From an uncultured Saprospiraceae bacterium (lineage in GTDB: Bacteria > Bacteroidota > Bacteroidia > Chitinophagales > Saprospiraceae), in NCBI GenBank assembly GCA_938018185.1, contig CALIIW010000170.1, positions 1 to 38,242 of the forward strand: a DNA stretch of 38,242 nucleotides. Reading direction: 5' to 3'. Position numbers and translations under genes: made by a program. Below, piece after piece: positions 33,472-38,242 of the stretch (positions within the stretch are counted from its first letter, which is position 1; each line of letters starts with the position of its first letter). The notes under the pieces were generated by a model. That model ran no database searches. It saw only the letters and a program-made list of their open reading frames with translations, and had not been told where the DNA came from.

Positions 33472-33508
33472 TTTTTCGTTGATTGTTGATAGTTTTCGTT
33501 GATTGTTG
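33472..33508. repeat. Short tandem repeat after the amidase gene
   Basis: Two head-to-tail copies of the motif tttcgttgattgttg lie at about 33474-33488 and 33493-33507, just past the amidase stop. The rest of the 170-base gap is pyrimidine-rich, with no clear hairpin terminator. Confidence 0.6.
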
Positions 33509-33643
33509 TCCTTAGAACTTTTTCTATTCGTCTTTTGTGCGAGCTATTGTACCTATGTGGTTCAAAAAAAACTTTTTCCTTTTAACTTTTAACCTTCATT
33601 TTCAAGATTCTCTGCTTCCAGTTTAAGCTTTCAACTTTTATAT

Positions 33644-34645
33644 CTACGGTCTTCTAATTAACAAGCCTTTCAGTCCTGACTCTTCTAATAAAGGCCATTC
33701 CTTCAAATTCTTTTGAAATAAATCCATATCGGCTCCCTGTTCAATTAGTTCATCCATCAACTTCCAATAAACATTATAATCAAGAATATCAGTTTTCCCA
33801 ACCCGCAGGGCTTTTTTGGCAGTGTAATTTCTTATCCCATTATCGAAGTCCATATCGAGCGCATAACACTCATTATGACCCGCACTAATTTTATGCTTCT
33901 GATCACTACAAGCATATTGACGCAAGTATACTCGGTTTGGTGTATTGACCGCAGTTCTAAAAATTTGAGTGCCCAGTTTATCACCAACCGTAAGATCATG
34001 CTCAGAAGTAACAATAATTAAGTTGACATCCTCTGCTAGTATATTGTAATTTTCTATCACACAGCCTTTAAAAGGCCCTGAACCCGGGGAACATAAAAGC
34101 ATATTTTTAGCTGGTGGAATTGCTAAGTCCTCTTGATGAGAAACTATATTGGCCGCAATGACTCCGCCATAGGAATGAACGGTATAGTCCAAGGTCGTCC
34201 ATAAGTTCTTGTCATAGCCAAGTTCTTCTAATTTGATGATGGCAGATTTAATACCGGCTACCGTATTGTCTACAAATTTTTTTGTTTTAGGTGGATATAA
34301 CTTTTTTTGATATCGTGGATAAATGATCGGATGTCCTTGTCTTGCTAGATGTTTTAGCCAGGCACCATATATAAAAGGATTGTATCCACCATAGCCATGT
34401 ATAAACACGATAACATTTTTTCTTTGCTTTGTTTCTATTCCTTTTGGCAAAAAAAGCCAGTAACCTTCCTTGTCGTCTGCAAAATCAAGCATTTCGATTT
34501 CTTGAGTAACATAAGCCCTAGTTCTGTCAACAATTTCAAATTTTGCTTGTTCCAAGGCAGTTTGCCCATTAATTCCAAACCAAAAAAACAAGCAACAAAG
34601 GCTTGTTACTATAATTTTGTATTTTACAATTTGTCTGATAAACAT
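33644..34645 (-). CDS. Secreted alpha/beta hydrolase
   Basis: Protein of 333 residues. A signal peptide or anchor (IIVTSLCCLFFWFGINGQ) is followed by a beta-strand and the oxyanion loop VIVFIHGYGGYNPF (78-91). The nucleophile elbow reads VHSYGG with S158, in place of the usual GxSxG. Candidate acid and base are D217 (TSEHDLTVGD) and H257 (SAGHNECYA). The fold is clear; the substrate (ester, amide or lipid) is not. The core domain is followed by an extra C-terminal helical part (KLMDELIEQGADMDLFQ). It runs convergent to the amidase gene and divergent from gpsA. Confidence 0.85.
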   Translation of the reverse strand: MFIRQIVKYKIIVTSLCCLFFWFGINGQTALEQAKFEIVDRTRAYVTQEIEMLDFADDKEGYWLFLPKGIETKQRKNVIVFIHGYGGYNPFIYGAWLKHLARQGHPIIYPRYQKKLYPPKTKKFVDNTVAGIKSAIIKLEELGYDKNLWTTLDYTVHSYGGVIAANIVSHQEDLAIPPAKNMLLCSPGSGPFKGCVIENYNILAEDVNLIIVTSEHDLTVGDKLGTQIFRTAVNTPNRVYLRQYACSDQKHKISAGHNECYALDMDFDNGIRNYTAKKALRVGKTDILDYNVYWKLMDELIEQGADMDLFQKNLKEWPLLEESGLKGLLIRRP

Positions 34646-34739
34646 GGGTATCTTTTATTATGCTGCTATAACGTAATTTAAGGTAGATCGTTGATAAATA
34701 TTAACAAGTTTTTTTGATTTTAGTATGGAAGGAGAATTG

Positions 34740-35774
34740 ATGTCAAAGCCTGTTGGAATTATTGGGGCTGGAAGTTTTGGGACTGCGATCGCCAAAATAC
34801 TCGCTCAAAACACAGATGTGTTAATGTTTTCGAGAAATCCAGCACTAATCGCTGAATTAAATACTGAGCATAGAATTAAATCAATTGATATTCCAGAAAA
34901 CATCAAAGGAGTCTCCTCTCTTGAGACAATTGGTTCCAGCTGCAAAGTCATTTTCCCAATTGTGCCTTCTGAACATTTCAGAAATATGATCAAAAAGCTT
35001 TCTCCACACATCAATCCTTCCCATTTTATTATTCATGGAACCAAAGGACTAGATGTAAGTGATTTTGATGCTTCGGAAGATAGTAAAGCATTGTTGACAA
35101 GAGCCCAAGTTCATACCATGTCAGAAGTGATAAATCAAGAAACTTCCGCCATACGTGTAGGTTGCTTATCGGGGCCTAACCTTGCAAAAGAAATTCTTGA
35201 GAACAAACCTACGGCAACAGTCATTGCCTCCCGTTTTCAAGAGGTTGTTAGAGCTGGTGAACAGTTATTAAATTCAAAAAACTTTACGGTCTTTGGAACC
35301 AATGACATCCTTGGTGCAGAAATGTCTGGCGCATTCAAAAATGCCATTGCCATAGGCTCTGGAATCTTAGGTGGTTTAGAACTCGGAAAAAATATTCAAT
35401 CTATATTGATAACGAGAGGCCTAAGAGAAATGATTTTCTTGTCAAAAGCCATGGGAGGCGATGTGAAAACATTTTTTGGAACTGCCGGCATTGGTGACCT
35501 GGTTGCTACGACTACCAGTACGGACAGTAGAAATTATTCCTTTGGACTTAGAATTGGTAGAGGGGAGAAAAAAGAAGATATAAAGCAAGATACCAATGAG
35601 CTTGCCGAAGGAGTCCGTACCGTTAAAATCATGAAGCTATTAGCTGACAACTATAAACTTAAACTGCCTATCATACAAATGATTTATACCATCATATTCG
35701 AAGGTTTCAAACCAGAACGCGCGGTGAAGTATTTAATGAAGTATCCTTATGGAGTGGATGTGGATTTTATGTAA
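34740..35774 (+). CDS. gpsA: NAD(P)H-dependent glycerol-3-phosphate dehydrogenase
   Basis: Protein of 344 residues that reduces dihydroxyacetone phosphate to sn-glycerol 3-phosphate, the backbone precursor of phospholipids. The dinucleotide loop is GIIGAGSFGTAIA near the N-terminus; FIIHGTKGLDVS, GCLSGPNLAKEI and a helical C-terminal domain with FFGTAGIGDLVATTTSTDSR and NELAEGVRTVKIM follow. I start at the ATG at 34740, because an aaggag sequence lies 7 bases before it, a rare clear ribosome-binding site in this window. An ATG at 34725 in the same frame lies over that site. Monocistronic. Confidence 0.95.
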   Translation: MSKPVGIIGAGSFGTAIAKILAQNTDVLMFSRNPALIAELNTEHRIKSIDIPENIKGVSSLETIGSSCKVIFPIVPSEHFRNMIKKLSPHINPSHFIIHGTKGLDVSDFDASEDSKALLTRAQVHTMSEVINQETSAIRVGCLSGPNLAKEILENKPTATVIASRFQEVVRAGEQLLNSKNFTVFGTNDILGAEMSGAFKNAIAIGSGILGGLELGKNIQSILITRGLREMIFLSKAMGGDVKTFFGTAGIGDLVATTTSTDSRNYSFGLRIGRGEKKEDIKQDTNELAEGVRTVKIMKLLADNYKLKLPIIQMIYTIIFEGFKPERAVKYLMKYPYGVDVDFM

Positions 35775-36520
35775 ACTGCTCTAGGTATTTTTAAATGTTA
35801 TTCCAATAACTCATTCTGCACTGTCACAGTAAAACAAGCTTTCTTTTCTCTTCATGTCAATCTAAGTTGCATATATAGAATTAAGTTGTAGTTTGACAAA
35901 ATCTAGTTGGTAAAACAACTTGGTTAACATTTCAGCCCAACACAAATTTTACACATCTTCATATTTCACAACAATTAGACAAGGCGCAATTGCATTGTTT
36001 GATTCTAAATTGGAACAGACCTTAATAGTATCATGCAAATGAAAATATTTATTAATCAATTGATTCAATTGAAGAGGGACATGGCTGTCAAATAAATCTT
36101 GACAAAAAATTTAAATCGATAAGAGTAAGAATCTTAATCTACGAATTTGGAGCTTTCTGTTTTTTAATTCTCTTCGAATGTTGAAAATAAGTGTCACAAT
36201 TATAATTGAATGTATTTGTAAGTATTGGTTTATTAGGAGTGCAATTAGAGGTTCAAGTTATCAATTAGTAAAACCATAAATGATATTGTGAAATTCACCC
36301 TTTCATGGGATATAAAACCTGGGTTTTCGTCTTTATATTTGCCAATAATTGAAAATGAAAGATAATACTCGAAAACCAATTAAATTAAAAATAGAGCCTT
36401 CGAAAATGTGACAGGCTAATTTTAAAAAAAGAACTGATAAAAAACAAAATTATTAAGGCAATAAAAAGCTTTTAGAAAAAAATTATTAACTATTTTTTTA
36501 ATTAAAAACCATTCTATCAA
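35775..36520. other. Long intergenic region, no gene seen
   Basis: 746 AT-rich bases between gpsA and the hemopexin-repeat gene. I found no coding frame, tRNA or clear terminator. Small features are a perfect 12-bp palindrome, aatcaattgatt, at 36054-36065, and TATATTTG at 36334-36341, which fits the Bacteroidota -7 element TAnnTTTG but lacks a convincing -33 partner. The last 100 bases before 36521 are very A/T-rich, without a Shine-Dalgarno sequence. Confidence 0.55.
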
Positions 36521-38242
36521 ATGAAAAACTTTACAATTAATTTATTTTTATGCTTATTCATTTCGCTGTTAAGCTATTTACCCGCACAGGCACAGCATGC
36601 CATAGATGCGGCTATTTATAGAAATGATGTTAAGAAACATTTTCTTTTTAGAGGAGATGAATATGCTCGATACAACCCTACTTTCGGAGCTTTTGATTCT
36701 GGATTTCCAAAAAAAATAAATGCTGCTGATAGTGATTTTAATTTTGTGGATGATAGATTTAATCAAGGGATAGATGCTGTTCTTAGGATTGCAAGCGGAG
36801 GTAAAAACTTTGAGTTGTTCTTTAAAGATGATAAATATACCATCTATGATGCTGATGATAAAATATTTTCAGCAACACTTGACATTATTGCCAATTTTCC
36901 TCAAATGACCACGGGAGTGGATGCAGCTTTAAGTTACATTCAAACTAGTGGACCAACCCAGTTTCTTTTAATTAAGGATGGAAATGTTTTTGAGTACAAT
37001 GTTACAAATGGATTTAACAATCCTCCTTTTGTCCAAAGTTATTCTATCTCAGGTTGGACATTTAATAATATATACACTGGCATAGATGCTGCTTACTTTG
37101 ATTCTGAAACTGGTAGTGAAGTTTACATAAGAGGAAGAAATGCTTATGATTTTAACTTTACAACTTTTGTCAGCTCAAATACAAATTTGGATAATAGATT
37201 CTCTCCTTGGCCAACTTCCTGGTTACCATATAACTTACCATTTGATAACAACATGAAAGATCTAAATGCACAAATTTTAGATAACGAATGTGGAGATGAT
37301 AATGAATATAAGGTCATCGTCTCTGATACGGAGAAATTAGGTAGTGAAACAAAAGTAAAAGAGGTACAATTATTTATTAGTCATACTTTCATTGGGGACT
37401 TGTCTGTTTCTTTGACTTCTCCAAATGGCAAAACTGTGGATCTTACTTCTACAAATGGTGGATCTGCAAATGACTTGGGAGCTTCCCAAGATGATCCAAT
37501 AATATTTTCTATGGATGCTACTGATGCTATTGTTGATTTAGTAGATGGTACCCCAGCAAGAGGCATGTACAAACCAGAAGGTGACTTCGCTACTTATAAT
37601 GATGAATCATCTGCCATGGGACAGTGGACCTTAAAGGTTTGCGACAATGAAGTTGATGAATTCGGCACATTAGAATTTGTAAACATAGTGTTTGAAGGAA
37701 AACCTACTGCTTCTTGTAAAGACGATGTTTCTGTTGATTTGTCTGCTACAGGAACAGCTACCATTACTGCAGCGATGATTGATAATGGCAGTATTTCAGC
37801 GAGTGGACTTGCTCCAATGCTTTCAATAAATCCTAGTTCCCTTACTTGTGCAAATGCTCCAAGCACTACTGTCACCTTAACCGTTACTGGTGATAATGGT
37901 CTTGTAAGCACTTGTACTTCAAATTTGAATGTTAACGATGTAACTGCACCAAATGCAAGTTGCAAACAAAACGTTGCCTTAGAGCTTTCTGGAAATTCTG
38001 TTTCCATTACACCTGCAATGATGGACAATGGAAGTACAGACAATTGTTCCATCGCTTCTATGACTGTTGACCCTATGTCATTCACTTCTGCTGGTAACTT
38101 TAACGTGACTTTTACTGTCACTGACGTGGGAGGAAATACGGATCAATGCATTGGCTCTGTTATAGTCACTGCTACTAACGTATTGCCTACTGCTAGTTGT
38201 AAAAGTGGTGTGTCTGTAGATTTGTCGGCAAATGGAAATGCT
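36521..38242 (+). CDS. Large secreted protein with hemopexin-like repeats, P-domain and HYR-like repeats (partial)
   Basis: The frame opens at the ATG at 36521 and stays open for 574 codons to the window edge, so the 3' end is missing. A signal peptide (SLLSYLPAQAQ) ends near residue 25. Four hemopexin-like blades follow (about 26-245), each starting IDAA or VDAA: AIDAAIYRNDVKKHFLFRGDEY, IDAVLRIASGGKNFELFFKD, VDAALSYI and IDAAYFDS. A proprotein-convertase P-domain follows (about 265-395, VKEVQLFISHTFIGDLSVSL to WTLKVCDNEVDEFG). From 398 on are cysteine-containing HYR-like repeats of about 80 residues (PTASCKDDVSVDLSA, APNASCKQNVALELSG, PTASCKSGVSVDLSA). It is exported and probably ends in a T9SS sorting domain beyond the window. 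Function unknown; a role in ligand or polymer binding is inference. Confidence 0.88.
   Translation, partial: MKNFTINLFLCLFISLLSYLPAQAQHAIDAAIYRNDVKKHFLFRGDEYARYNPTFGAFDSGFPKKINAADSDFNFVDDRFNQGIDAVLRIASGGKNFELFFKDDKYTIYDADDKIFSATLDIIANFPQMTTGVDAALSYIQTSGPTQFLLIKDGNVFEYNVTNGFNNPPFVQSYSISGWTFNNIYTGIDAAYFDSETGSEVYIRGRNAYDFNFTTFVSSNTNLDNRFSPWPTSWLPYNLPFDNNMKDLNAQILDNECGDDNEYKVIVSDTEKLGSETKVKEVQLFISHTFIGDLSVSLTSPNGKTVDLTSTNGGSANDLGASQDDPIIFSMDATDAIVDLVDGTPARGMYKPEGDFATYNDESSAMGQWTLKVCDNEVDEFGTLEFVNIVFEGKPTASCKDDVSVDLSATGTATITAAMIDNGSISASGLAPMLSINPSSLTCANAPSTTVTLTVTGDNGLVSTCTSNLNVNDVTAPNASCKQNVALELSGNSVSITPAMMDNGSTDNCSIASMTVDPMSFTSAGNFNVTFTVTDVGGNTDQCIGSVIVTATNVLPTASCKSGVSVDLSANGNA

Noticed and set aside
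37594-38121. Minus-strand 175-codon frame at the right edge
   Set aside because: It lies antisense to the hemopexin/P-domain gene, whose plus-strand frame is open for 574 codons with a signal peptide and clear repeats; the antisense frame is a by-product of its composition.

Overview
The window is AT-rich and reads as a chromosomal segment of a member of the phylum Bacteroidota, most likely near the Saprospiria/Lewinella-like marine groups. The evidence is the type IX secretion (T9SS) C-terminal sorting domains with the FPNPTxG/YPNPTSG signature, several lipoproteins, OmpA proteins with thrombospondin type-3 repeats, MopE-like calcium motifs and SdrD-B modules, the general absence of Shine-Dalgarno sequences, and many surface-protein genes. 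The genus assignment is inference; no rRNA, tRNA, CRISPR or intact mobile element was seen.

Layout. 91-2275 (minus) is a three-gene run: a DUF4349-type lipoprotein, a SnoaL-like NTF2-fold protein and a YD-repeat-like protein. 2346-3311 (minus) encodes a quinone-oxidoreductase-like MDR enzyme. 3617-4341 holds a scar: the 3' end of an apparently IS66-like transposase abuts a lectin/T9SS gene that has lost its 5' part. 4398-5723 (minus) has an SDR oxidoreductase and a lipoprotein; 6058-6651 (plus) has a 2OG-Fe(II) oxygenase. 6758-9206 (minus) has a Crp/Fnr regulator, a perfect 24-bp dyad, and a coupled outer-membrane-protein/serine-hydrolase pair. 9338-13093 (minus) carries an OmpA-type protein, a GNAT acetyltransferase, a DUF3995-like membrane protein, a very small protein and an FkbM methyltransferase.

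13467-16529 is a 1020-residue secreted M66-like zinc protease with SdrD-B, MopE and T9SS modules. Then come an S41 peptidase (plus), a beta-barrel protein (minus), an aldo/keto reductase (plus) and ilvE (minus), with a strong terminator and palindromic repeats between the last two. 21508-23809 (plus) is a compact operon: a protein that resembles the psi subunit of DNA polymerase III, RdgB, an ECF sigma factor and a membrane protein that is probably its anti-sigma partner. 23986-29001 (minus) has an OmpA/TSP3 protein and two tandem CotH-family proteins. 29130-32040 (minus) contains a small membrane protein, a single-domain asparaginase-like protein, and a zinc-ribbon/SPFH pair that resembles the YdjG/YdjI membrane-stress module. 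32218-35774 has an Amidase_3 cell-wall amidase, an alpha/beta hydrolase and gpsA.

After about 750 bases of non-coding DNA, a large gene starts at 36521 and runs off the right end without a stop codon. It encodes a signal peptide, hemopexin-like repeats, a proprotein-convertase P-domain and HYR-like repeats. The most interesting leads are this truncated hemopexin/P-domain gene, the psi-like protein upstream of rdgB, the tandem CotH pair, the zinc-ribbon/SPFH module without PspA, the dyad beside the Crp-family regulator, and the lectin gene cut by a transposase remnant.
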